A stretch of DNA of 64,000 bases, from assembly GCA_018292915.2 (NCBI GenBank), contig JACVVK020000473.1:166001-230000 (forward strand), written 5' to 3'. Source of the DNA: Batillaria attramentaria (lineage: Eukaryota > Mollusca > Gastropoda > Batillariidae). The notes under the pieces are model-generated. The model had not been told where the DNA came from. It worked only from the letters and a program-made list of their open reading frames with translations, and did no database searches. Positions 54,100 to 64,000 of the stretch are shown piece by piece (within the stretch, counting starts at the first letter, position 1; each line of letters begins with the position of its first letter). A program made the position numbers and the translations under genes.

Positions 54100-56240
54100 C
54101 CGGGTTTCCAACGCACTGAATTAGCGTATGTCAGATGGCAAGACATCTGTTTTTGTTGACGACTGCAGCGCATGGTTGAGGTTTACCTCCAAGACCATTC
54201 ATTATTTGGTGCGTGGTGACTGTTTGAAATACATGGAACAATCTAAAGGCCAATATGTCAACATCATGAAGGAAAGTGTAGCCATGGGCCCCCACACAGA
54301 CAAAGATCAGATTCTTGTGCTACGCCAAACGCATACTGCGTCCGATCCAGAATTCAAATGCGGAATTACATGCACTTTGAAATATCCAGCGTCGATGTCA
54401 CCAGCGTGCCATGATGTGTTTGTGGTGGAGTACATGGGTACCCAACCAACACGAATGGCGCCACATGGACATGCCAAGCACAATTCCGATGGATGCCCCT
54501 CTGGACCTGTCAGAAGTTCAGTCTGCTTAATACAACATGCAGAAGAATGAAAGAGACAGTGGCACGTACAGGAACAACATTGCTGACAACGTACAAGCAC
54601 TTGTCAACAGCGTCGCCTCAGGACACAAGTATATATCAAAGTTAATACACACGCCCAGAAGTCCACCTTGTGTCATTTTACAGTGCGAGGAACAGCTGTG
54701 CAATATATAATAATAATAATAGTGGAGATTTTTAACGCGCCTAACCCAGGGGCTGGCTCTAGGCGCTTTACAATATAACGGGAGGGGGGGGGGGGAGGAC
54801 AGCAACAACCCGCGAAAATAAAGACTGATAAAATAAAAAAACCCCGCATTGTCTTCCTGCAGGCAACAGAGACCATGGCAGTAAGAGAGCGGGGACCCCA
54901 GCATCCTGCCCAAACACAGGATGTGGGGAACCCAACCCAAATAAACCATCTTACACACACACACACACACAGTGTACAAGACAATAAAAAGCTGAGTTGA
55001 ATTACTGGGAGGAGAAGAGATGTGTTTTCAGTTTAGCTTTGAATGTTGCCAAGGACTGAGCGTGGCGGATGTGGGAGGGAAGGCTGTTCCATGTGACTGG
55101 GCCAATGTACGAAAAGGCTCGTTGGCCTTGGAAATTTCGACGACGGATGGGCACACGGAGTAGGCGAGTGTCGGCGGAAGAGCGCAAGTTACGGGATGGC
55201 GTGTACAGCTGTATTAGAGAGGCCAAGTAAGGTGGAGCTGAACCAGTGATGATATTGTAACAAACAGTGGCAATTTTGTAGTGGATATATATAGCTAATT
55301 TTTGTGCAACCTCAGCCACTCGACCAACTGTTCTAAGAATAGACAGGACTTTCAATCTAGGACCTTGCTACCTGACACTGTTTACAAACACATGAACTTA
55401 GAAAGACCACCAATGAGCATCCCATAATGCTGGGTCCCGCCTATCTGCATTGGGACGATTCCTACGACACCTACTGAGAGTCTCTGTCTCATGTCAGTGG
55501 GAGCCTGGACACTGAAATAGGCGGGACCCAGCTCGCTGTTGATAGTGGGATGGTCATTGGGTCTGATGAGGAAAAAGCGATTTCAAAAGCCATAGCCCGA
55601 TGCTTTCCATCAAGTAGCCATGTTTTGTGCACTAGGCACATTGTCGAGAATTACAAAAGATTCTTGACAGAGAAGGTAGGTTTGGCAAGACCAGAGTGCA
55701 TCAGTGTCCTGGAAAAGATTTTTCTGAAATCTGATTTGTCAAGTTTAAAAACAATGTTCAGAATTAATGAACGAATTCAGGGACACCTGTCCTGAGTTTG
55801 TCAGATACTTTGCCAATCTCATGGAGAAACTGTTTGACCACGTGATTGTTCCAAGACGGACAAGTCGTTGGTTACCTGTTGACTGGACAAACGACGTTAC
55901 AGAGAGCATGAACCATGTAATCAAAAACAGAATAAACTGGACCCCCCCCCCCCCTCCTCCAGAAATTGCCCGACCTTACTGACAGCCTCCGTACCCTTGT
56001 CAAAGTTCAGTATGCGGACGCAAGGCGAGCACTCTGGGGTGTGGGTAATTTCATGTTGGCCCCATGGATGTTCCAGGACCATGCCATCACCGAAATTCAG
56101 TGGTGCCGAAAATCGGCAAGTGAAGAGGAAGCCCTTTTTAAAACGCTTTTTGCGTGGGCATTGCAGACAATCCGCAACCATGCTATCCACCGACAGACGC
56201 CTAAGCATCCCCATACCACGCCAAACATTAGTGCTAAAAA
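54100..56240 (+). pseudogene. MULE-type transposase, broken by a LINE and by frameshifts
   Basis: An N-terminal piece (about 54128-54700) ends PPCVILQCEEQLCNI; the reading resumes after the LINE near 55297 with NFCATSATRPTVLRIDRTFN and LGPCYLTL. It continues after a frameshift as HPIMLGPAYLHWDDSYDTY, a stop (TGA near 55464), then VIGSDEEKAISKAIARCFP and VLCTRHIVENYK, typical of the MULE catalytic domain (Asp in IDRTFN and in GSDEEKA). Further shifts occur near 55780 and at the C-run 55941. At least one stop and several frameshifts make it non-functional. Confidence 0.72.
54705..55296 (-). pseudogene. 5'-truncated LINE nested in the MULE transposase
   Basis: On the minus strand: HYKIATVCYNIITGSAPPYL, TPSRNLRSSADTRLL, FSYIGPVTWNSLPSHIRHAQ and TFKAKLKTHLF, the classic C-terminal tail of L2/CR1-like LINE reverse transcriptases. 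It runs to a stop near 55002. A 3' UTR follows, including GCGCCTAGAGCCAGCCCC and a TTA-repeat tail at 54705-54720. The MULE coding sequence matches up on both sides, giving a clear nested insertion. Confidence 0.8.
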
Positions 56241-56521
56241 CCAGGGTTAAAAAAAAAAAAAAAAACCGGATCCGGGCCACAAGAACTGTGACTTAACCTT
56301 CACCTGCATGATGCTCAATAACTCAAGAGCAGCGTACAAGATATCCGGCGAGCACTCTGGGGTGTGGGTAATTTCATGTTGGCCCCATGGATGTTCCAGG
56401 ACCATGCCATCACCGAAATTCAGTGGTGCCGAAAATCGGCAAGTGAAGAGCCCTTTTTGAACGCTTTTTGCGTGGGCATTGCAGACAATCCGCAACCATG
56501 CTATCCACCGACGGACGCCTA
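56023..56521 (+). repeat. Direct duplication of about 180 bp
   Basis: The segment 56023-56211 (GGCGAGCACTCTGGGGTG ... ACAGACGCCTAA) is repeated at 56347-56521 with a 6-base deletion and a few changes. An A-run (56249-56265) and unrelated DNA lie between. It covers the C-terminal part of the MULE transposase (residues ALWGVGNFMLAPWMFQD). Confidence 0.9.
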
Positions 56522-56740
56522 ATGGTTTTTATATAGGCAATTCACAACTTATTATTATTTATTGTTTAATTACTCTGCTAATTCCAAGTTAAACAACACA
56601 ATTTTTGGCATGAACATAGTCAAACCATTTATTGACAAAGTCATAAAATTTCAAAGGCGTGACATAAATATTGACCGAGATACGTTCATCTAAAGCAATG
56701 TGTGTGCAACTTTTTACCCACGACATCGTCCGAAGGTTAA
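56521..56740. mobile_element. Truncated copy of the piggyBac-like MITE
   Basis: Matches the right half of the element at 45335-45689 (GGTTTTTATATAGGCAATTC, ACAACACAATTTTTGGCATG, CATCGTCCGAAGG) and ends at TTAA (56737-56740). It has a 40-base insertion near 56660. The left end is lost at the junction with the duplicated MULE segment. Confidence 0.8.
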
Positions 56741-57183
56741 GTGTGTTCAGAAACATATATCAATACATACTGTTTATGCTCCAACTCGAACTGTTTTCTG
56801 GACTTCTTCCAATCAGTGCAACGAGATAAATCTGTTTAAAACCAGTAAACTGTCTGTCTTGGAACAATCACAAGGTGTTATGGTTTTTCTCACATCTGGC
56901 AATCAGTACACTGTGTGTGTAGGGTGGGGGTGTTATTGGCTTTAAGTAGATTACGGTATGTCCGACTTGCTGGGCGACTGCCGAAACAGCTTACACATTT
57001 AAACTCAATGACTGAAACATGTGAGATGGAAAGTGCATAAAAGTTTTAAAACAAAATCACCATCTGAGAGCTAAATTAAGAAATACAGTCGCCAATTCAG
57101 ACCACATCCACTTTCTTTCATTTCACCAGCAACGTAATCCCCATGCAACCTCGCGAATTGTCCCAGGCAGGTTTTAGTAGGAC

Positions 57184-58260
57184 GGCTTTGGAGTAAAGTC
57201 TATTGACCGCAAAATGAAATAACCGGAGGTCGCGCGACAAAAAACAATGCACAAAGACCTCGGTGGCTCCGTGGATCAGATGAGATCAACAGCTCTTTTG
57301 TTTCTTTCATTAAAAAAAAAAAAAAAAAAAAAAAGTTTTTTTTCTTTTGTTTGGGTGGGTGGGTGTGGGGGGGGGAGGGGGTTGTTGTTTACTGAATTAA
57401 AGGGGAGATGGTTTATTTAAGTTGCTGAAGTCAAGTTCAGTTTTTTCGATCATTCCCAAGGTCACCATGTCTCACTGTCAGTCTGCTGTTCTCAAATCTG
57501 CACGGCAATTTAAGAGTTTAGTGTGTACAAATGTACACACCTGTGCATAATCGGGAACACCGAAACAGCGCAAAACTGTGGTGCAAATTCTGATGAGGGA
57601 ATGGTTCCACAGGGTTGGGGTATCATTAGGGCTTCATTCAGACCAGAGAAATTTGATCCCTTGAGCTTCGAGTACTGCTTGGGGCTTGGATTTTATCCCC
57701 TTCACAGTACCTGGTAATGTTTATTTCGACCACTTGTCACAGGGTTCTCTCCGGTTATTCAAGTCCGTCCTCCCCCCCCCCCCCCCCCAATGTTCAGCTA
57801 CAAAAATTACATGTACAAATAAACTTGAATTTCAACTGAACAGCTGAGCTGACACTTATTTCGCACCATGTGACTTAAATGTGTTGATTTCTGGAGAGAG
57901 AGAAATGTGCATGATTCACATGAACTCATTATGTGTTGGGTTCAGTGCATGGCTCTTGGAGCCCAGCAGTTGGGTAAAGCGCCTTTAAGTTATTAATTAA
58001 TATTACATTACATTATTAGTTATTACCAAAATTGAGAAACTCGAGCCAAAATGTTAAGCAACCTTTTGCAAAACAATGCAGATATGTCTTTTGCTGGATT
58101 CGCACTGGAATTTTTTAGAAGGTTACAATTTTAGCTTATCCATTTACCGTGCTGCGTGGGCATTTTCACCACATCCACGTGCAATTTACCGCTGTGAGTA
58201 ACGCTCAGAGCACTGCCAGGGGTCACTTTGTGAAAAGTCAAGTTTGACACATACGTTTAA
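57184..58260. other. Intergenic, repeats only
   Basis: Contains an A-run of about 23 (57311-57333), a G-run (57368-57381), a C-run (57772-57788), and a repeat with GGGTTCAGT...GTTGGGTAAAGCGCC near 57950 that recurs, diverged, near 26225. No gene seen. Confidence 0.5.
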
Positions 58261-58282
58261 GGCCGCTTACTGAACACGTCAG

Positions 58283-59312
58283 ACATGGCAAGAAGAAGAA
58301 AAAGTGATGCTGAGAGTTGGCAACTAGTGGGGGCGCTGCTCAGGCAGGGCAGTCATTGTCAGCTATTGTTGCTCGGTTTCTGAACGACAAAGGGGGGACG
58401 TCAGTCGTCCTGTCGCCAAACACAGACAGACCAGGAAACGTCCAAGACCACCCAAGAAAGCGGACGCCCAAGGAGTCACAACGGCCAGAGAAGACAGACT
58501 GATAGTGCACCATGCCAGAACCAACAGATTCAAGCCCTGCTCGGCCATATTAGAGACTACCTTCCAACACGTCATTGGCAGGGTGTCCAGACAGACCATC
58601 AACAACCGTCTTCTCGCTGCAGACTTGCCCTCACGCCGTCCACGAAAAATGCCCGAGCTGTCCCCGCAACATCGCCAGGCGAGACTCCTGTATGCGAGGG
58701 GTCCAAGTACACTGGAACATTCGACGTTGATGTGGACTGATGAAAAGGGATTCTGCCTGTATTCAAACCATGGCCGCATACGAGTTCGCCGCTCCCGTGG
58801 ACAAGCATTCAATGATGACTGTGTGGAGACAAATTCCGGCATGGGCTCGCCAGTCCCATCATGGTGTGGGCACGCTTCACCTACGATCGTAAGATTGCCC
58901 TTGAGGTCATTGATGGGAACATGACTGCTGTCAAGTACAGAGATGACATTCTCCGTGACGTCATCTTGCCCTTCAAGCAGCAGCACCCTGTGGAGAACTT
59001 AGTTCTGGTGGATGACAAAGCCACCAGCCATCGTGCAGAATCGTCCAGGCATACACGTATACGATCAACGTCGTCACTGAAGACTGGCCAGCACGGTCAC
59101 CAGATCTCAATGTTATTGAACATGTGTGGGACATGCTACAGAGAGCTGTCAGGGACACACAACCACCTCCAAACAACGTGGCTACACTCACCAGAGCTGT
59201 TCAAGAGGAGTGGAACAATCTGGATCAGCAAAAGCTCAGACGGCTGGTCCGCAGCGTGCCATGGAGGTGCCGAGAGGTGATTCAGGCAAGGGGAGGTTAC
59301 ACCCATAACTGA
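58283..59312 (+). pseudogene. Tc1-type transposase, frameshifted
   Basis: Three frames in order make up one transposase. An N-terminal part (RPGNVQDHPRKRTPKES) precedes FQHVIGRVSRQTINNRLLAA (second HTH) and LMWTDEKGFCLYSNHG (first catalytic Asp). After a shift near 58840 come MVWARFTYDRKIALEVIDG and NLVLVDDKATSHRA (second Asp region, altered from the usual DNAPxH). After another near 59040 come WPARSPDLNVIEHVWDML (catalytic Glu) and a normal C-terminus. At least two frameshifts, so inactive. I did not find its terminal inverted repeats. Confidence 0.85.
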
Positions 59313-59690
59313 CAGCACATAACACAACTTAAATCACGAAATGTGTGTGAAACTAAAAGACAAGGATTCTTTTTCCTTTTTCTTGGTGACAAAATGGGCA
59401 TCGCATCTGTATTTTGTTCTCAGTGGGCTTTCAACGTGAAACTTTTCTCGAAGAAATGAAATGCTGGAACTTAGTCGCCATCTTTGCGGGATGAAATATG
59501 GTGCTTTGGTTTGACATTTCAGTTAGTGTTTATATTCAGTATATGACAGAGTCTTATCGATACTGAAGAAGAATGAAATTTGTGTGTGTGTGTTTGATTG
59601 TTTTATGAGTTATTAAAATTCTGTTGTGGATTTCAAGGCAGGGTTGCTTAACTTTTTGGCTTGAGTACAAACATGTAAAACTGTACTTAC
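59313..59690. other. Flank of the Tc1 relic
   Basis: No gene seen. Contains a short GT run near 59580. The donor of the orphan minus-strand exon lies at its right edge. Confidence 0.4.
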
Positions 59691-59825
59691 CCCACTTGAG
59701 AACACTTTCACTCACACCATAATTGTACTTGCTTTTAGCCGCATGGAGGAAGTCCATCTGGTCTGCTGACAATGTTGAAGATTCTGTTGTTGCTGATGTG
59801 GAATGTCCTTGTTTCCCAGCATCAT
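59691..59825 (-). CDS. Orphan internal exon, function unknown
   Basis: 135 bases on the minus strand between acceptor CACTATTTTTACAG and consensus donor GGG/GTAAGT. It is open throughout, entered and left after one codon base (symmetric). It encodes DAGKQGHSTSATTESS, then LSADQMDFLHAAKSKYNYGV and SESVLKW. I do not recognise the protein. Its phase would allow splicing to ARH3 exon 2 as a distant upstream exon, but nothing else supports that; it may belong to another gene whose other exons lie beyond what I can detect. Confidence 0.45.
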
Positions 59826-61679
59826 CTGTAAAAATAGTGACCACAAGAATGAATTTATAATTTTTATTACTGCCTATTATTGCCGTGTAGAACACTTCCA
59901 AGCTCCATGTACCAGCATTATCCAACACCACAAAACCGGCAATGAAACAAGACTGACAAGTATCCTACATGCAGTGCTTCACCTACCAGACTGTCAAGGT
60001 TGAAGACTGACGACAATCCGCTGGAGACTGTGTCAGTGGTTGTCAGAAGTCAGCGCAGGTCCCTTGTTAAACATTGAACCCGCCTCAAGTCAAGTTGGCC
60101 GGCGGTGTCCATCTGATTAAATGAGTGATGATGGCAATCATGTCAGGGCAGCCACAGCATGGAAATTTGCCGGTCAAGAAGCGAGCTCACACACAACCCG
60201 GCCAAACAGGACTGCTGAATACCCTGTGAACACTGAGAAACAAAGACAGTTCAAGTCAAGTTGCACTGTCGGAATTACCAGTCGCTGCAGTCAGGTGCCG
60301 GCCGGTTCAGAGGTTGACTGAGGCTGATCCAGTGCAAAGATGAAAGCGAATCGGTGTCTACAAATTCAGACACACATGCTGACCCAACGGCCTCCGAGTT
60401 CTGTACAAAAACCGCCGGACCGAGTCGGGCAGTTTGAGCGTAACTAAAACCCTACCATAAAATCAAATAAAATTTGAAACTCAGTTGCAGCTCACTGTCA
60501 GTCAGTGTCGCAGTGTCACGTCATGGTGTCGCGGAGCCGGCCTGGACAGACTGAGCAGCCCGACTCAGTGGTGGCGGGAAGTCTGACATGAGTTCAGATC
60601 AGTCATTGAATCAGTGACCCCGCCGGCCGCTCGTGCGAAACCGGCACTGCGTGCACTCGCGGCCGCCCGGCGCATCTTGACTGATCGCGCACGGCGGCGC
60701 AGTGACTGACAGACTCAGTTTCTGGTAAAAATGCACAATGTTTTTAAAGTTATTTCTGAGACTATTCAGTTTTGTAAATGGCTTCGTAGCCTGGCGCGCC
60801 GGATGATAAAGCATGCCGCTTGCAGGACACTGAAATCCCAACTGACCAGTGCCGCTTCCTCTGAGTTTGTTTTGCTGCCGGTACATACTGATCAGCCTCT
60901 GCTGGCCCGAGTCTAGTCTTTATTCTGCACATGTAGAATTTTGTGTCAGCCTGGTGAACTGACGGAACTTGTACGCCGGCCTCTCAGTCAAACTGTCAAC
61001 TACTTTCGATGCCTGTAGTACTAGTACTCAGTCATCAGTACTCTAGTGTGTCACTGTCCGCCAGTACTGACGGGCAGCGGCACGAACTTGACTGAACAGC
61101 ACTGAGCACTGGCAGGGTGTGCACCATACTGGCACAGTCCGTCACTCAGTCAACTACCAAACGACGGCATTCCCGGCCTTGGGATTTCCTGCCTTTAATC
61201 AGAGACATATGTTTCTGCTTTAATCATAGTTAAGCCAGTCAACTTTGACTGTAAAACCCCCAGTCACTGCACTTAGAGGTTTTCACAGCACTGCCGGTGA
61301 CGTGCATGTCGGTCACAGCTGAGTGCAACACCGTCTAATGCAGTGATCATCCAGACCAGTTTCACGACCAGTGCCACCGGCCGGTCGGGACCGGCTGAGA
61401 CAGCAATTATTCAGTTGATGCGAACTATGGTACACCGACGGTCCGGCCTGTATTCAGTCAGTCTTTGACTACACTAAATGGAAAATGAAAAGTGTCCACA
61501 CCGAGACTTAAGTTTTCCTTAGCCTGATGCGGATGAGTTCAGTGAAAAGCCGGTGTGTGTGTGTGTGTGTCAGTGTGTGTGGCGGCCGTTAGTAGCCGGC
61601 GACACTGATTGCCCGGCCGGGACGCGGGCCCATTCAGTGACTCAGTGATCAGTGGAAGCCGCCGTATGAAAGAGCCGCC

Positions 61680-61897
61680 GGCCGCGGCCCCGGCGGTCAC
61701 ACACACACATACACACACACACCGGCACACACACACAAAATGACGCCGGCTGACACTGACTCGGACACACACTGACCGTAGTCGAGTCAATGCACTGTAC
61801 ACCGTGACCGGCGACACGGCGCACTGACACACACCGCGCGCGCGCGCACACACACACACACACACACTGATCAGTCGACACACACACACACACACCG

Positions 61898-61948
<51 letters not shown>
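61680..61948 (+). repeat. Compound CA-repeat block
   Basis: Several CA repeats separated by GC-rich ACTG-type spacers, ending in a run of about 46 bases of CA (61903-61948) and including a short CG run (CGCGCGCGCG near 61837). Confidence 0.85.
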
Positions 61949-61951
<3 letters not shown>

Positions 61952-62639
61952 CGGCTGTGACTGACACTGCCAGACTGACTGGATGCCCCAGTGACTTGTC
62001 AGTTTCAGTGTTCCTGGCTATTCAGTCTGTACTGATATCAGTTTATCATCACTGGCAGGAAAACATGCCTATCACTCAGTCTCAGTCCGGCGATCGAGGC
62101 GGCGTACCCGACCGCCGGCGCCGACCAAAACGTCAGGAGGGTTGTGACAAACCTAGTCACCGCCTACGTCACCGCCTACGTCATCGTGTGAGATTGAGAC
62201 TGGCTGACTCTGACATGAAACCGAGACTGCCGCCTTGAGATGCGCCGATAGCGACGGAGTGAGACAAAGACCGTCACTGACAACTGGTCAGTGCAAACAA
62301 GGCGGGATGAGCTGAAGCCGGCGAAGCCGCGCTAGTGACGCTTCAAGTTCACGTATCTTTTCCGGCAGTACAGGTGAATACAAAGAATCATTGTTTCGGG
62401 ACGAACTCAGTGATACGAGTTTCTCCCGATCTGAGATAAACCCAGTGTCAGTATGCGTCGGTCTGGCCGGGCGGCCTTCTCAGTCTCACTCGCCGCTGGG
62501 GAGCGAGACAACAGCGCTGCCTACCGACTACTCGGCGTCCACTTACCGCAATATCTAGAGACTAGCCGAAGTAATCGGCTTCGGCGGGCTGACGATGTGC
62601 TGTTTGTAGCAAGTGCGGCTTTCTGGTCGCTCCGTTTGG

Positions 62640-62875
62640 CGATGCGTGGTGAAAAGGACGTGAAATACCGATTTATCGAGAGATTGTCTTTTCGCGGTGC
62701 CGCTGAGTACAGCCAGGGCTGACTGATGATGTGATCTGTCTTGTCCAGTTTTTGGTCAGGTCTCCCGAGTCAGTCGGTATCAGGCCGCCGATACTGACGT
62801 GGTGGAAAAGGGCGTTAAAATCCGATTTTTTCGAAATGTTACTCCGCCTGAGTACAGCCACCGATTTTAATCGCG
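62640..62875 (+). repeat. Imperfect direct repeat
   Basis: About 70 bases (GTGGTGAAAAGGACGTGAAA ... TGAGTACAGCC, 62646-62716) are repeated near 62800-62862 (GTGGTGGAAAAGGGCGTTAA ... TGAGTACAGCC). The second copy resembles the SINE tail block. Confidence 0.6.
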
Positions 62876-64000
62876 ACGTGAGAACTCTAAATTAAGTACT
62901 TTTGCACGTACGCTGACCTCTCTCCCCCGGCGGCGTCCAAGACTGACTCAGCGAAGCGTGTGCGCAGTCAGTGTTGGTTATGGCGGCTTTCAGGTGCAAA
63001 AAAGTCACAGTGATTATGACATGATTACATTGAACGCTGAGATAAAAGTTTTAATCATCTCTCATATTTACTACGATCGGCACTGATCATTGTAAATATC
63101 TCTGGCGATAATTAAACGAACACCTTTAGTTTTGCGCGGCTCCGCGCTTAGACTGAGCAGCACTGCGGCATGGCAGGCCAAAAAAAGTGGTAACCATATT
63201 TAGATCCAGACTGAGATAGTTGCCGCAATGACCTCGCGATTATAGTAAATACGAGAGATATATAATTATCTTATGTTGGCGTTGATTTGTATGAGTGGTA
63301 AAACAAGCCCTGAATAATGATCGAGAGTGTTCACAACACACACGCAAAGCGGTGATGACCTGTCAGTGGTCAGTGATGGCCGGCCGTATACGCGGCTTGA
63401 TTGAAAGTGACACTGGTCACAGTCGGCAGGGTCCAGTGTTTGGTGTTGCACACCGGGGTGGCCGCAGATCAGTCCGGCTGTGTGTAGCCGCTACAGTGTG
63501 CGACTGAGGCGCAAGCGGTGCCGTGTAGCTCGATGCATGTGCAGTCAGTCAGTACCGGCTTTTAACCTGTTAACTGAAATTTTAAGAGCCTTTCAGCGTG
63601 CTCAGTCGTGCTTAGCGGAATTGCACTGATTTCATTTTGCGCTCCCGTGCAGTGTTGGTTTCGTGTACAAGACGGCGGCTTCTCAATGGCTGTTGGACTG
63701 CAACCCACGGTTATTCCCAAACGTAACAGGCGGACCGGCTCCCGACTGAAAGCCGAGGAAACAGGACAAGATAATTATAACTGAATCAGTTATCCTTTCC
63801 CGGCTGCACCCCCCCCCCCCCTCATCATCATGATGACTATGATACCGCTGCAAAACTATTTCAGTATACTGTATTGTAATTTTCTCTAGGGTGTCAGTTC
63901 TAGCACAGTGATCACTGCGGTAAATATCCGGCTGTAGACGGAAACGGTTACACTAGTGATTGAGCACCGCTTTTGGGTCCGCTTAGAGCAGCCGGCAGCG

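Larger units (their letters stand above)
53207..57183 (+). mobile_element. Decayed Mutator-like (MULE) element with nested insertions
   Basis: A 24-base inverted repeat with one mismatch marks the ends (53207-53230, starting GTCCTACTAAAACC, and 57160-57183). Inside, the plus strand carries a broken MULE-type transposase whose pieces fit end to end across a LINE insertion. A second part is internally duplicated and a piggyBac-like MITE fragment has joined it. I did not see a clear 8-10 bp target duplication outside the ends, so the limits are probable rather than proven. Confidence 0.6.
59930..64000. other. GC-rich region with extreme ACTG/CAGT enrichment
   Basis: Rich in GC and CpG, and crowded with ACTG and CAGT words; in 61021-61140 I count ten where about one is expected. 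A dense CA-repeat block lies at about 61680-61948 and a C-run near 63809-63820. No gene could be supported. Open frames here are short and low in complexity. Confidence 0.6.

Noticed and set aside
59691..59825. Orphan exon as a 24th cassette of the large gene
   Set aside because: It has the same phase but lies on the other strand, beyond the ARH3 gene, and has a donor, so it is internal rather than terminal.

Overview
The window looks like nuclear DNA of an invertebrate animal, most likely a mollusc and perhaps a gastropod. The reasons are spliced genes with GT-AG introns, long CA/GT microsatellites, many poly(C)/poly(G) runs, tRNA-headed SINEs and a mixed set of transposons. I could not fix the species.

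The main content, about 1.2-44.9 kb on the + strand, is one large alternatively spliced gene. A 5' exon (ends 1501), a long exon 2 (2176-2900) and exon 3 (4510-4752) encode a common N-terminal half of about 317 residues. Twenty-three candidate terminal exons follow in a row. Each has its own 3' splice site, enters in the same phase (one base already used) and has its own stop codon. They are sorted by type: six piggyBac-transposase-type zinc ribbons (T1-T6, 8.3-13.3 kb), two arginine-rich basic modules (T7-T8, 14.3-15.8 kb), fourteen Pipsqueak-type helix-turn-helix exons with 15 HTH domains (T9-T22, 18.2-40.9 kb), and a final zinc ribbon closest to the usual piggyBac form (T23, 42.8-43.5 kb). 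The layout is like Drosophila lola and mod(mdg4): one shared N-terminus joined to one of many DNA-binding C-termini. Here, however, the shared part shows no BTB domain that I recognise and the swapped modules are transposase-like DNA-binding domains. Eleven of the 15 HTH domains carry a co-varying His plus C-x(2-3)-H-x(3-4)-C signature that may be a zinc site.

The minus strand from 53.0 to 46.7 kb carries an ADP-ribosylhydrolase 3 (ARH3/ADPRS) gene. I reconstructed seven exons with matching phases giving 362 residues. There are two tandem alternative first exons of exactly 130 coding bases each.

Introns and flanks hold hAT-like elements, a foldback element, a TTAA-flanked piggyBac-like MITE, tRNA-derived SINEs, LINE 3' ends, and a minisatellite. 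From 53.2 to 57.2 kb there is a decayed Mutator-like (MULE) element with a LINE nested in its transposase; at 58.3-59.3 kb there is a broken Tc1 transposase. One orphan exon with good splice sites (59691-59825, minus) hints at another gene. The last 4 kb is GC-rich and very strongly enriched in ACTG/CAGT words, which may be real or an assembly artefact.
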